A stretch of 10,675 nucleotides of DNA from Cellvibrio sp. (GTDB taxonomy: Bacteria > Pseudomonadota > Gammaproteobacteria > Pseudomonadales > Cellvibrionaceae). Within the stretch, counting starts at the first letter, position 1; every line of letters begins with the position of its first letter. Shown piece after piece: positions 1 through 7,677 of the stretch. The notes under the pieces are model-generated. The model had not been told where the DNA came from. It searched no databases and was given only the letters and a program-made list of their open reading frames with translations. Where the stretch lies: positions 1 through 10,675 of the forward strand of contig JAJQJO010000100.1 of the NCBI GenBank assembly GCA_021323495.1, in the 5' to 3' direction. A program made the translations under genes and the position numbers.

Positions 1-3000
1 GTATTTAAGAACCATCCGAATGAACCAAGCAATGTGCAGCAAGCATCAGTTAATATTGTCGATAAAAAACATGCCTCTACTGAAACATTACCCGAGGTAA
101 TGAAGGTGGCAGATGAGTGGTACAACTACCGCGATATGTATGAATTTATCAATGTGGTCGCCAAGGTCGATGAATCGACCTATCAAGGCGGTGAACACAA
201 TCATGACCACCCCATTTCCTGGTACCACGATTACGATGGTGGCCGCGCCTTTTATACCGGGATGGGGCATACCAGTGAAATATTTTCCAATCCGGAATTT
301 TTACAACATCTTCTCGGTGGCATGACTTACGCGGTAGGTTTAAATCACCGCACCGGTTTCAAACCGCGTCTGGATTTCACCAAATCCAGGCCGGAACCCA
401 ATCGCTTCGTTAAAAAAACCTTGACGGAAAATCTGGATGAACCGGTGAAGCTGGCATTTTTCCCCAATGGTGATGCCTTGATTGCATTGCGCCCCGGTGC
501 GTTCCAGCGGATCGATTACAAGACCAATCAAATCAGTGACGCAGGTAAATTATCTGTTGCTTACGATAAATTTCAGGAGTGGGGCTTGGTCGGTGTGGCA
601 GTTGATCCGGATTTTGCAACTAACCAGGCAATTTATGCTGCGTTTACGGTTAAGGACGATGAAGGAAATATTGCCCAACGGTTGTCCCGGTTTTTGTGGC
701 GCAACAACCAGATCGATTCCACAACCGAGCAAAGAATCCTGCAATATCCGATTGATAATAACTGCTGCCACACCGGTGGCGATTTGCAATTCGGCAATAA
801 CGGTGAGTTATTTTTTTCCACCGGTGACAATACCAATCCGCATGACCAGGATGGCTATGCTCCGGTTGATTTCCGCAAAAATATGAACAAAAACGATGCT
901 TTGCGCGGTGCCGGCAATACCAATGACCTGCGCGGAAAAATATTGCGCATCATTCCAAAAAACGATGGGCCGAAAGCAGAGGGTGGTTACGATATTCCCG
1001 CCGGGAATTTATTTTCCGATGCAGCCCAGGGGCGTCCCGAAATTTATGTGATGGGCGCACGCAACCCTTACAGCATCACGTTTGATAAGCGCACTAATAC
1101 TTTGTTTTACGGCGATGTTGGCCCTGATGCAAGCAATGATTCGGACGAAAAAGGTTCGCGCGGTTATGATGAAATCAATCGCGTAACTGCAGCGGGTAAT
1201 TTTGGTTGGCCGTTGGTAATTGGCCAAAATAAAGCCTATATCGAATACGATTATGTAAATAAGAAATCCGGCGTACTGGTGGATGTGAATCGTCCGGTTA
1301 ATAAGTCTCCCAACAATACCGGCGCGCAGCAATTACCACCAGCGCAGCCGGCTTTTATCGCTTATCCCTACGGTGTTTCAGATATGTTTCCCGAAATGGG
1401 GACCGGTGGCCGCACCGCGTTGGTTGCAGATGTTTACCGCTCTGCTGATTATCCCGAATCAATAAATCGCTATCCCGCTTATTACGATAATAAATTATTT
1501 ATCCTCGATTTTATGCGCGCCTGGGTAAAAGTGGTAAGTTTTGATACGCAGGGGCGTATCCAGAAAATTGAACCTTTTGCCCCGCAAATAAATTATGCGT
1601 TACCAATCGATGCGCGCTTTGCGCCTGATGGTACTTTGTATGTGCTCGAATATGGGATGTCCTGGTTCACCGGTAACCCGGACGCTCGGCTGGCACGTAT
1701 TGAATATGTCGGTGCAGGTAATCGCCCTCCGGTTGCTGAAATTACCCTGGCGAAAACCCGATTCGGCGTTCCGGCAAAAGTTCACGCCTCGGCAAAAAAA
1801 TCAATTGATCTGGACGGCGATAAAATTACCTACGCGTGGAAGTTGCATTGTGCGGATGCATCCTGTCCCGTGCGCCCGTTAGGCGATGCAGATGAATTGC
1901 AGTTGGCGCTGGATAAACCGGGAAAATACAATCTGGAGTTGGCAGTAACGGATACCCAAGGCGCTAAATCACTGTTCACGGCCCCGCTTGAAATTGGTAA
2001 TGAACCGCCAGTGATCAGTTTTTCAAGCACACAAAACCAATCGTTTTTTTGGGCTGATAGCAGGCAATTGGATTACGCGTTCACCGTTAGCGATCAAGAA
2101 GATGGGGTGATCTCCACAGTGGAAAACGGTAATCCGCTTATTACGTTTACCTACGTGGAACCGGAGAAAAAATCAGCGCTAGGGCATCAGACCGCTAATT
2201 TAATCGATCAGGGCAAGGCGCTGGTTGATGCCAATAATTGTTTGGGTTGCCATAAGCTGGATGAAAAAATAGTCGGGCCGGCGTTTCGTGATGTTGCAAA
2301 AAAATATCAAAAGGATCCCGCGGCGCTTGCGTATCTGGTGAATAAAATCGGCAATGGTGGCGCAGGTGTTTGGGGTGAAATGAACATGCCCGGGTTCTCT
2401 GGTTTGAGCGAGGCGGAGCGCACCGCGTTGGCGACTTATGTGTTATCGCTTGCGGTAGATCATTCGCCGAAAGGCCTGGCTTTGTCGGGTAAAGTAGATC
2501 TTGAATCCCATCAAAAAAATTCGACAACAGGTTCAAATAAACCTTACGCCATAAACGGAGAAGCTTATATTTTTACCGCCAAATACACCGATAAAGGCGC
2601 ACATAATTTGGCTCCAATAACAGCAACTGAACAAATCAGGCTTATCCCGCCGCGGTTAGATTTTGATAGTGTATTCAGTGCTGCTTCGGCAACAAAAGAA
2701 GCCACGCAAGACACCTACAATGAAGTTAAAACAATTAAAATTCTCGGCAGCGAAGCAGTCTCCGGATTTGGCATTGGCCGTTATGATTTAACCTCAGTAA
2801 AATCGGTGAAAGTTGGAGCGCTGTTTTTTAAAGAGACGACCAAATGGTTGGTGGAGATTCGCCGTGATAATGCTGAGGGTGAAGTGATTGGCTCAGGTAC
2901 TATTTCTCCTTCCAGTTTAAAAACCTATGATCGCAGTAGCATCGCGCTTAAGAGTAGCAGCGGTTTTTCCGAGTTGTACATCAGTGTAAAACCCGAGCAA

Positions 3001-3048
3001 AAAACAACTGCAGAAGTTCGCTTGCAAGATATTAGTTTCGAGAAATAA
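1..3048 (+). CDS. ThuA / PQQ sugar dehydrogenase / PKD / cytochrome c multidomain protein (5' partial)
   Basis: The reading frame is open from base 1, so the gene starts upstream; the GTG at 34 is internal. The window holds 1015 residues, numbered here from base 1. Residues 1-110 resemble the C-terminal end of ThuA-like domains (DHPISWYHDYDGGRAFYTG). About 135-570 is a glucose/sorbosone dehydrogenase beta-propeller: CCHTGGD with candidate catalytic His257, STGDN, LRGKILRI and GARNPY with Arg354, matching the His and Arg signatures of PQQ-dependent soluble glucose dehydrogenases. About 574-665 is a PKD domain (NRPPVAEI, DLDGDKITYAWKL). About 734-819 is a class I cytochrome c with CLGCH at 747-751 and a likely axial Met796 in NMPGF. 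The remaining 180 residues are beta-rich and CBM6-like. Heme attachment requires export, so the protein should act in the periplasm or at the cell surface, oxidising a sugar and passing electrons to its own heme. The substrate cannot be read from sequence. The architecture call is firm; the function is inferred from the family. Confidence 0.88.
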   Translation, partial: VFKNHPNEPSNVQQASVNIVDKKHASTETLPEVMKVADEWYNYRDMYEFINVVAKVDESTYQGGEHNHDHPISWYHDYDGGRAFYTGMGHTSEIFSNPEFLQHLLGGMTYAVGLNHRTGFKPRLDFTKSRPEPNRFVKKTLTENLDEPVKLAFFPNGDALIALRPGAFQRIDYKTNQISDAGKLSVAYDKFQEWGLVGVAVDPDFATNQAIYAAFTVKDDEGNIAQRLSRFLWRNNQIDSTTEQRILQYPIDNNCCHTGGDLQFGNNGELFFSTGDNTNPHDQDGYAPVDFRKNMNKNDALRGAGNTNDLRGKILRIIPKNDGPKAEGGYDIPAGNLFSDAAQGRPEIYVMGARNPYSITFDKRTNTLFYGDVGPDASNDSDEKGSRGYDEINRVTAAGNFGWPLVIGQNKAYIEYDYVNKKSGVLVDVNRPVNKSPNNTGAQQLPPAQPAFIAYPYGVSDMFPEMGTGGRTALVADVYRSADYPESINRYPAYYDNKLFILDFMRAWVKVVSFDTQGRIQKIEPFAPQINYALPIDARFAPDGTLYVLEYGMSWFTGNPDARLARIEYVGAGNRPPVAEITLAKTRFGVPAKVHASAKKSIDLDGDKITYAWKLHCADASCPVRPLGDADELQLALDKPGKYNLELAVTDTQGAKSLFTAPLEIGNEPPVISFSSTQNQSFFWADSRQLDYAFTVSDQEDGVISTVENGNPLITFTYVEPEKKSALGHQTANLIDQGKALVDANNCLGCHKLDEKIVGPAFRDVAKKYQKDPAALAYLVNKIGNGGAGVWGEMNMPGFSGLSEAERTALATYVLSLAVDHSPKGLALSGKVDLESHQKNSTTGSNKPYAINGEAYIFTAKYTDKGAHNLAPITATEQIRLIPPRLDFDSVFSAASATKEATQDTYNEVKTIKILGSEAVSGFGIGRYDLTSVKSVKVGALFFKETTKWLVEIRRDNAEGEVIGSGTISPSSLKTYDRSSIALKSSSGFSELYISVKPEQKTTAEVRLQDISFEK

Positions 3049-3086
3049 AACCGATTTGCATAAAGCATTACGCAAACCGCAGATGC

Positions 3087-3114
3087 AAAAAACCCGCTGA
3101 AAAGCGGGTTTTTT
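3087..3114. terminator. Bidirectional intrinsic terminator between converging genes
   Basis: Six A, then CCCGCT, a GAAA loop at 3099-3102, AGCGGG and six T. This gives a perfect 12-bp stem whose flanks supply a U-tract on both strands. It lies 39 bases after the stop of the dehydrogenase-cytochrome gene and 34 bases beyond the acnB stop, so it can terminate both converging transcripts. The GAAA loop belongs to the stable GNRA class when read on the plus strand. Confidence 0.93.
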
Positions 3115-3147
3115 CGTTTAAGACTTGCGTCTTATTTTTGCTTGGCT

Positions 3148-5766
3148 TTATACAGCAACAGTCTGGATTTCTACCGCTGCAATACGCTTACCTTCGTTGG
3201 CAGCGTTTTGATAGCTCTCAATTTCATTGAAGTTGAGGTAGCGATAAATCTCACCAGACATGCTGTTGATCTTGCTGGCGTAGCTTTGGTATTCCTCCGG
3301 CGTTGGCAGTTTGCCCATTACTGCGGCAATTGCAGCCAACTCCGCTGAAGCCAAATACACGTTCGCGCCTTCACCCAAACGGTTCGGGAAGTTACGGGTA
3401 GAAGTGGATACCACCGTCGACTTGGGAGCTACACGCGCCTGGTTACCCATGCACAGTGAGCAGCCTGGCATTTCGGTGCGCGCACCTTTAACGCCATAGA
3501 TGCTGTAGTAGCCTTCTTCCATCAATTGGTGCTCGTCCATTTTGGTGGGCGGTGCAATCCACAGGCGGGTAGTTAATTCATCTTTGGTTGAGGCCAGCAA
3601 TTTACCCGCAGCGCGGAAGTGACCGATGTTGGTCATACACGAGCCGATAAACACTTCATCAATTTTTGCACCCTGGACCTCAGACAATACTTTCACATCG
3701 TCCGGATCGTTAGGGCAGGCCAGGATGGGCTCTTTGATATCAGCCAGATCGATGTCGATAACCGCCGCATATTCTGCGTCTTTATCCGCTTCCATCAACT
3801 CAGGGTTAGCAATCCAGGCTTCCATCTTCTGTGCGCGGCGCTCAAGGGTGCGAATATCGCCGTAACCTTGCTCGATCATCCAGCGCAACATAGTGATGTT
3901 GGACGTCATGTATTCAATGATAGGTTCTTTGTCCAACTTGATGGTACAACCGGCAGCTGAACGCTCAGCCGATGCGTCAGAAATTTCAAACGCTTGTTCT
4001 ACCTTCAGGATTGGCAAACCTTCCACTTCAAGGATGCGGCCAGAGAAAATGTTTTTCTTGCCCTTTTTCTCAACGGTCAGCAAACCGGCTTTGATTGCGT
4101 AAAGAGGGATAGCATTTACCAGGTCACGCAAGGTGATACCGGGCTGCAATTCACCTTTAAAACGCACCAGCACTGATTCCGGCATATCGAGTGGCATAAC
4201 GCCAGTCGCCGCAGCAAAGGCTACCAGGCCAGAACCGGCCGGGAAAGAGATGCCGATTGGGAAACGGGTATGCGAATCACCACCGGTACCTACGGTGTCA
4301 GGCAGCAACATACGGTTCAACCAGCTGTGGATGATGCCGTCGCCTGGACGCAGGGAAACACCACCGCGGGTCATGATGAAGTCGGGCAGGGTGTGTTGGG
4401 TTTCGATGTCGACTGGCTTTGGATAAGCCGCTGTGTGACAGAAAGACTGCATGGTCAGGTCGGCAGAGAAGCCAAGGCAGGCCAGGTCTTTTAATTCATC
4501 ACGGGTCATTGGACCAGTGGTGTCTTGTGAACCTACGGTGGTCATGTAGGGTTCGCAGTAAGTGCCAGGGCGAATGCCGGTAACGCCGCATGCCTTGCCT
4601 ACCATTTTCTGCGCGAGGGTATAACCCTTGCCGGTATCAGCCGGTGATTCTGGCAAGCGGAACAAGGTGCTTGCGGGTAAGCCCAATGATGCGCGCGCTT
4701 TGGTGGTCAGGCCGCGACCGATGATCAATGGAATGCGTCCGCCAGCTTGAACTTCGTCTAACAGCACATCGGATTTGAGGCTGAATTCAGAGATCACAGC
4801 GCCAGTAGTAGCATTGAGGATTTTGCCCTCGTAAGGACGAATCTCAATTACATCACCCATGTTCAGGTTATCAACCGGTGCTTCGAATACCAGGGCACCA
4901 GCATCTTCCATGGTGTTGTAGAAAATCGGTGCGACTTTGCCGCCGATGCATACACCGCCGGTGCGCTTGTTAGGTACGCCGGGAATATCTTCACCGATGA
5001 ACCACAGTACCGAGTTGGTAGCAGATTTACGTGAAGAGCCGGTGCCCACCACGTCGCCTACAAATACCAATGGATAGCCCTTGGTTTTCAGCGCTTCAAT
5101 TTGTTTGATCGGGCCGATTTTGCCCGGCTCGTCAGGGGTAATACCATCGCGCGCCATTTTAAACATGGCGAGTGAGTGCAGGGGGATATCAGGGCGTGAC
5201 CAGGCATCAGGTGCTGGTGACAGGTCATCGGTATTGGTTTCGCCGGTGACTTTGAAAACGGTGAGCTTGGTACTCTCGGGAACTTTTGGCTTGCTGGTAA
5301 ACCATTCAGCATCGGCCCAGGACTGCATCAATTCTTGCGCGTGTGGGTTGCCGGCTTTTACTTTCTCTTCCACATCGTGGAATGCATCAAACATCAGCAA
5401 TGTGTGTTTGAGTTCTTTGGCGGCCAAAGGCGCCAGAGTGGTGTTATCGAGCAGGTCAACCAGGGTTTCGATGTTGTAACCGCCGAGCATCATACCGAGC
5501 AGTTTTATCGCGAGAGGCTTATCGATCAGGGGGGAAGAGGCTTGGTCTTTCAAAATCGCGCTTAGGAAAGCGGCTTTAACATAGGCGGCTTCATCGACGC
5601 CGGGCGGAACGCGGTTGGTGATCAAATCCAGTAATACTTCAGCTTCGCCAGTGGGGGGATTCTTTAATAGCTCGACCAATCCTGCAACTTGTTCGGCGTT
5701 GAGCGGTTTTGGTGGAATACCTTCTGCGGCGCGTTCTGCGACCTGTTTACGATAGGCTTCAAGCAC
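3148..5766 (-). CDS. acnB: Aconitate hydratase B (bifunctional aconitase / 2-methylisocitrate dehydratase)
   Basis: Cytoplasmic [4Fe-4S] enzyme that interconverts citrate and isocitrate in the TCA cycle; AcnB proteins can also dehydrate/hydrate 2-methylisocitrate. The product is 872 residues (E. coli AcnB has about 865) and aligns end to end with that protein from memory. Residues 1 to about 165 form the HEAT-like domain special to AcnB (VAERAAEGI, LLKNPP, NRVPPGVDEAAYVKA). Then comes the swivel domain (VTGETNTDDLSPAPDAWSRP, GDVVGTGSSRKSATNS), followed by the catalytic domains. The cluster cysteines are visible as Cys710 in FIGSCMTN and Cys769/Cys772 in PGCSLCMGN, the same numbers as in E. 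coli, which supports the start chosen. That start is GTG at 5766-5764, preceded by GAGGA with a 7-base gap. An in-frame ATG at 5841 would add 25 residues that do not look like the family and has no ribosome binding site. The gene is monocistronic and convergent with the dehydrogenase gene. Confidence 0.97.
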   Translation of the reverse strand: MLEAYRKQVAERAAEGIPPKPLNAEQVAGLVELLKNPPTGEAEVLLDLITNRVPPGVDEAAYVKAAFLSAILKDQASSPLIDKPLAIKLLGMMLGGYNIETLVDLLDNTTLAPLAAKELKHTLLMFDAFHDVEEKVKAGNPHAQELMQSWADAEWFTSKPKVPESTKLTVFKVTGETNTDDLSPAPDAWSRPDIPLHSLAMFKMARDGITPDEPGKIGPIKQIEALKTKGYPLVFVGDVVGTGSSRKSATNSVLWFIGEDIPGVPNKRTGGVCIGGKVAPIFYNTMEDAGALVFEAPVDNLNMGDVIEIRPYEGKILNATTGAVISEFSLKSDVLLDEVQAGGRIPLIIGRGLTTKARASLGLPASTLFRLPESPADTGKGYTLAQKMVGKACGVTGIRPGTYCEPYMTTVGSQDTTGPMTRDELKDLACLGFSADLTMQSFCHTAAYPKPVDIETQHTLPDFIMTRGGVSLRPGDGIIHSWLNRMLLPDTVGTGGDSHTRFPIGISFPAGSGLVAFAAATGVMPLDMPESVLVRFKGELQPGITLRDLVNAIPLYAIKAGLLTVEKKGKKNIFSGRILEVEGLPILKVEQAFEISDASAERSAAGCTIKLDKEPIIEYMTSNITMLRWMIEQGYGDIRTLERRAQKMEAWIANPELMEADKDAEYAAVIDIDLADIKEPILACPNDPDDVKVLSEVQGAKIDEVFIGSCMTNIGHFRAAGKLLASTKDELTTRLWIAPPTKMDEHQLMEEGYYSIYGVKGARTEMPGCSLCMGNQARVAPKSTVVSTSTRNFPNRLGEGANVYLASAELAAIAAVMGKLPTPEEYQSYASKINSMSGEIYRYLNFNEIESYQNAANEGKRIAAVEIQTVAV

Positions 5767-5773
5767 GGTTTTA

Positions 5774-5778
5774 TCCTC
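5774..5778 (-). promoter_or_regulatory. acnB ribosome binding site that fixes the GTG start
   Basis: GAGGA on the minus strand, seven bases before the GTG codon at 5766. A second purine-rich run, AAGGAG, lies about 20 bases further upstream but has no suitably spaced in-frame start. It decides the start against the in-frame ATG codons at 5841 and 5832. Confidence 0.8.
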
Positions 5779-5826
5779 ATTAGTGTAGGGGTTACTCCTT
5801 CGGCAGGATCTCTGCGTCAGGAGACT

Positions 5827-5845
5827 ATCCATGGCCTTCATGGAT
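5827..5845 (-). other. Perfect hairpin in the acnB 5' leader
   Basis: ATCCATG (5827-5833), a five-base loop and CATGGAT (5839-5845) form a perfect 7-bp stem inside the predicted untranslated leader, about 60 bases before the GTG start. Its ATCC bases at 5827-5830 can instead pair with GGAT at 5806-5809, extended by TCT/AGA (5811-5813 with 5822-5824), so two exclusive folds are possible. Whether this regulates acnB is unknown. Confidence 0.4.
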
Positions 5846-5912
5846 GGCTAAGTTCGCTCAAAAAATCAGCGCACTTAAAAATGCTCGCAAGAGAGCGGTA
5901 AAACGGGCGGAG

Positions 5913-5941
5913 AGTATACCTTAAGCTATGCAGGCTGTTAA
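5913..5941 (-). promoter_or_regulatory. Predicted sigma-70 promoter of acnB
   Basis: On the minus strand, TTAACA (5941-5936) and TATACT (5918-5913) are separated by exactly 17 bases; each matches its consensus hexamer at five of six positions. Transcription would begin near 5906, giving a leader of about 140 nt before the GTG start. It is the best-matching promoter I found in the window. Start site and activity are inferred. Confidence 0.7.
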
Positions 5942-6080
5942 TGCGCCAGATGCAAGTCGTGTCAGCTTACGCATCGGTATTTAAAGGCGATTGTGATAAG
6001 GTGGCGGGCTTGTTTGAAGACCCCCGACATGACCCACGGCAACGATAAAAATGGCTTCTGCCAATAAGAATGAGGACTCT

Positions 6081-7115
6081 ATGATAGCGATACAGAAACC
6101 AACACAAAAAAACATATTAATTTCCAGCCTGATGGTTGGTCTACTGGCCGCATTAGCTGGTTGTGAAAAAAAAGCAGACGATGTTACGGTTAGCACTAAA
6201 ACCGCTTCATCGGTAGCGATAGATGCTCCTGCTATTATTGCCCCCGTTACCTGTGACGGTACAGCGCCGGCCGGTGATTTAATTCCTGTACGCGTTGACG
6301 CGGCGAACACTACCCGCACTGAACCCGGTTTATATGAAGGCCCGGTTTGGATTAATGATTCCCTGTATTTTTCTGATTTTGTGTTCAGTACCGGTTTTCC
6401 GTCGCGTATCCAGAAGCTGGATGCGACCGGTGCAGTGACTACCGTGATCGAGGATTCAGGCAGCAACGGACTTGCGGTTGATAATAATGGTTTGTTGGTG
6501 GCGGGCACCCACAAATATAAAAGTCTCTCACGGTTTGATCCGGCGACGGGTGCGCGTACCTCGGTTGCCGAGCAATATAATGGCAACGTATTTAATTCAC
6601 CGAACGATATTGCCATCGCTAAAGACGGCACTATTTATTTTACCGATCCGGGCTTCCAGCGCGAAGCAGCACCTGGCGGCCAGGAAAAAACCGGTGTTTA
6701 CCGCGTTGCTACCGATGGCAGTGTGACCCTGGTTGATGACACCATCACCAATCCAAATGGCATCGCTTTATCGCCAGCGGAAGATGTGCTTTATGTTAAT
6801 GGTGGTGGAGAGCAAGGTTTGTTGCGCGCTTATCCCATCGTAAATGGTGTACCACAAGCGGGCAAAGATCTGGTGACCGGACTGTCAATTCCTGATGGTA
6901 TGGCAGTTGATTGCAAAGGAAACATTTATTTAACGGAACATATTGCCAACCAATTGCGCGTCTATAACCCTGCTGGTGAGCAAATCGCGCAAGCAACGAC
7001 TGATGCGAACCTCACCAATGCTGCATTTGGTGGTGTAGAAGGGAAAACCCTGTACCTGACGGGCGCCGGGTCGTTATGGAAAATTGAATTGGCCATTACC
7101 GGTTCCGCGTATTAA
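6081..7115 (+). CDS. SMP-30/gluconolactonase-family lipoprotein
   Basis: A six-bladed beta-propeller of the SMP-30/gluconolactonase/LRE family, whose known members hydrolyse sugar lactones using a divalent metal. The start is ATG 6081, preceded by GAGGA four bases upstream; an in-frame ATG at 6051 has no ribosome binding site and would put extra residues before the signal. The product is 344 residues. It starts with a short positive stretch and a hydrophobic core ending in the lipobox LAGC (Cys28), followed by Glu, which suggests an outer-membrane lipoprotein. The metal-site motifs of the family are present: Glu86 in EGPVW, Asn175 in NSPNDI, Asn226 in NPNGIAL and Asp272 in PDGMAVD. The gene is divergent from acnB with a 314-base gap. 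Its natural substrate could be gluconolactone, a cello-oligosaccharide lactone or another lactone or ester; sequence alone does not tell. The family call is firm and the lactonase role is likely. Confidence 0.88.
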   Translation: MIAIQKPTQKNILISSLMVGLLAALAGCEKKADDVTVSTKTASSVAIDAPAIIAPVTCDGTAPAGDLIPVRVDAANTTRTEPGLYEGPVWINDSLYFSDFVFSTGFPSRIQKLDATGAVTTVIEDSGSNGLAVDNNGLLVAGTHKYKSLSRFDPATGARTSVAEQYNGNVFNSPNDIAIAKDGTIYFTDPGFQREAAPGGQEKTGVYRVATDGSVTLVDDTITNPNGIALSPAEDVLYVNGGGEQGLLRAYPIVNGVPQAGKDLVTGLSIPDGMAVDCKGNIYLTEHIANQLRVYNPAGEQIAQATTDANLTNAAFGGVEGKTLYLTGAGSLWKIELAITGSAY

Positions 7116-7132
7116 ACACTTTTCCCAAACAA

Positions 7133-7167
7133 GTGCGCCATCACGGTGAATGCAGTGGATGGCGTGC
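7133..7167 (+). other. Stem-loop between the lactonase-like gene and the DUF1289 gene
   Basis: CGCCATC (7136-7142) pairs with GATGGCG (7158-7164). The inner AC/GT pair extends the stem past a bulged G at 7157, and wobble pairs extend it outwards. It lies 17 bases after the stop at 7115 and 17 bases before ATG 7185. It is followed by an A-run rather than a T-run, so it is not a classical intrinsic terminator. It may protect the upstream transcript end or affect initiation of the next gene; the role is unknown. Confidence 0.4.
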
Positions 7168-7184
7168 GTTAAAAAAATCATTTT

Positions 7185-7667
7185 ATGCTTGTATTAAAAC
7201 CCGTAAAAACTCCCTGTGTGGGCATTTGTTCCACTGGCATTGGTGACAGTGTCTGCCGTGGCTGCAAACGTTTTGGTCACGAAGTTATCGACTGGAATAG
7301 TTATACCCACGAACAGCGCTTATTGATCGCGCAGCGGCTTGAAGCTTTTCTTGCGCAAATTGTGCAGAACATGATTCAAGTCAATGATGAAAAATTGTTG
7401 CTTGCACAAATCAGGCACCAGCAAATCCAATTCAAGCCCGAGCAAAATCCTTACTGCTGGGTATTTGATCTATTACGTGCAGGCGCAAGCCAAATCCAGG
7501 ATTTATCCCAATACGGGATTGCGCTGCAAATGAAATGGGAAGGCACACCTTTAACCGTGATTCGCGACAATATCGATAAGGATTTTTACGCGTTGTCTTG
7601 CGCACATTATGAGCGCTATATATCGCCTTGTTTTATCACCGCTGAAACCCTCGAACAACACAAATAG
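7185..7667 (+). CDS. DUF1289 domain protein upstream of miaE
   Basis: A 160-residue soluble protein, function unknown. Residues 8 to about 52 form a DUF1289 domain with the typical cysteine pattern CVGIC (Cys11, Cys15) and CRGC (Cys24, Cys27), followed by KRFGHEVIDW and a short helix. The four cysteines could bind a metal or iron-sulfur cluster; this is inference. Residues 60-160 are an extension beyond the small domain, with three further cysteines (in NPYCW, LSCAHY and SPCF) and no motif I recognise. No signal peptide or membrane segment is seen. ATG 7185 is the only practical start because an in-frame TAA lies at 7170-7172; no clear Shine-Dalgarno sequence precedes it. The stop is 10 bases before the miaE ATG, so the two are probably cotranscribed and perhaps translationally coupled. 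Confidence 0.8.
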   Translation: MLVLKPVKTPCVGICSTGIGDSVCRGCKRFGHEVIDWNSYTHEQRLLIAQRLEAFLAQIVQNMIQVNDEKLLLAQIRHQQIQFKPEQNPYCWVFDLLRAGASQIQDLSQYGIALQMKWEGTPLTVIRDNIDKDFYALSCAHYERYISPCFITAETLEQHK

Positions 7668-7677
7668 TTTTTACTTT

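Noticed and set aside
34..36. GTG as start of the dehydrogenase-cytochrome gene
   Set aside because: The frame is open upstream to base 1, the ThuA-like domain would be incomplete, and a heme protein needs an export signal that is not seen here.
5767..5841. ATG at 5841 as acnB start, giving 897 residues
   Set aside because: The extra 25 residues do not resemble AcnB N-termini and have no ribosome binding site. GTG 5766 has GAGGA at good spacing and restores the E. coli cysteine numbering.
5978..6050. Sigma-70 promoter for the SMP-30 lipoprotein gene
   Set aside because: Possible -10 elements such as GATAAG at 5995-6000 (with an upstream TG) and GATAAA near 6045 lack a reasonable -35 at normal spacing, so I do not annotate one.
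6051..6080. ATG at 6051 as start of the SMP-30 lipoprotein
   Set aside because: No ribosome binding site precedes it, and it would add ten polar residues before the lipoprotein signal. ATG 6081 has GAGGA just upstream.
5981..6631. 216-codon open frame on the minus strand opposite the lipoprotein gene
   Set aside because: It overlaps a gene with clear family motifs, has no recognisable motif of its own, and reads like an antisense shadow.
7133..7167. Stem-loop as an intrinsic terminator of the lipoprotein gene
   Set aside because: The stem is followed by GTT and an A-run instead of a T-run, so the U-tract is missing on the plus strand. It is kept only as an unexplained hairpin.
7609..7677. 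ATG at 7609 as miaE start
   Set aside because: It lies inside the DUF1289 gene, and the added residues do not resemble MiaE; ATG 7678 gives the expected length.
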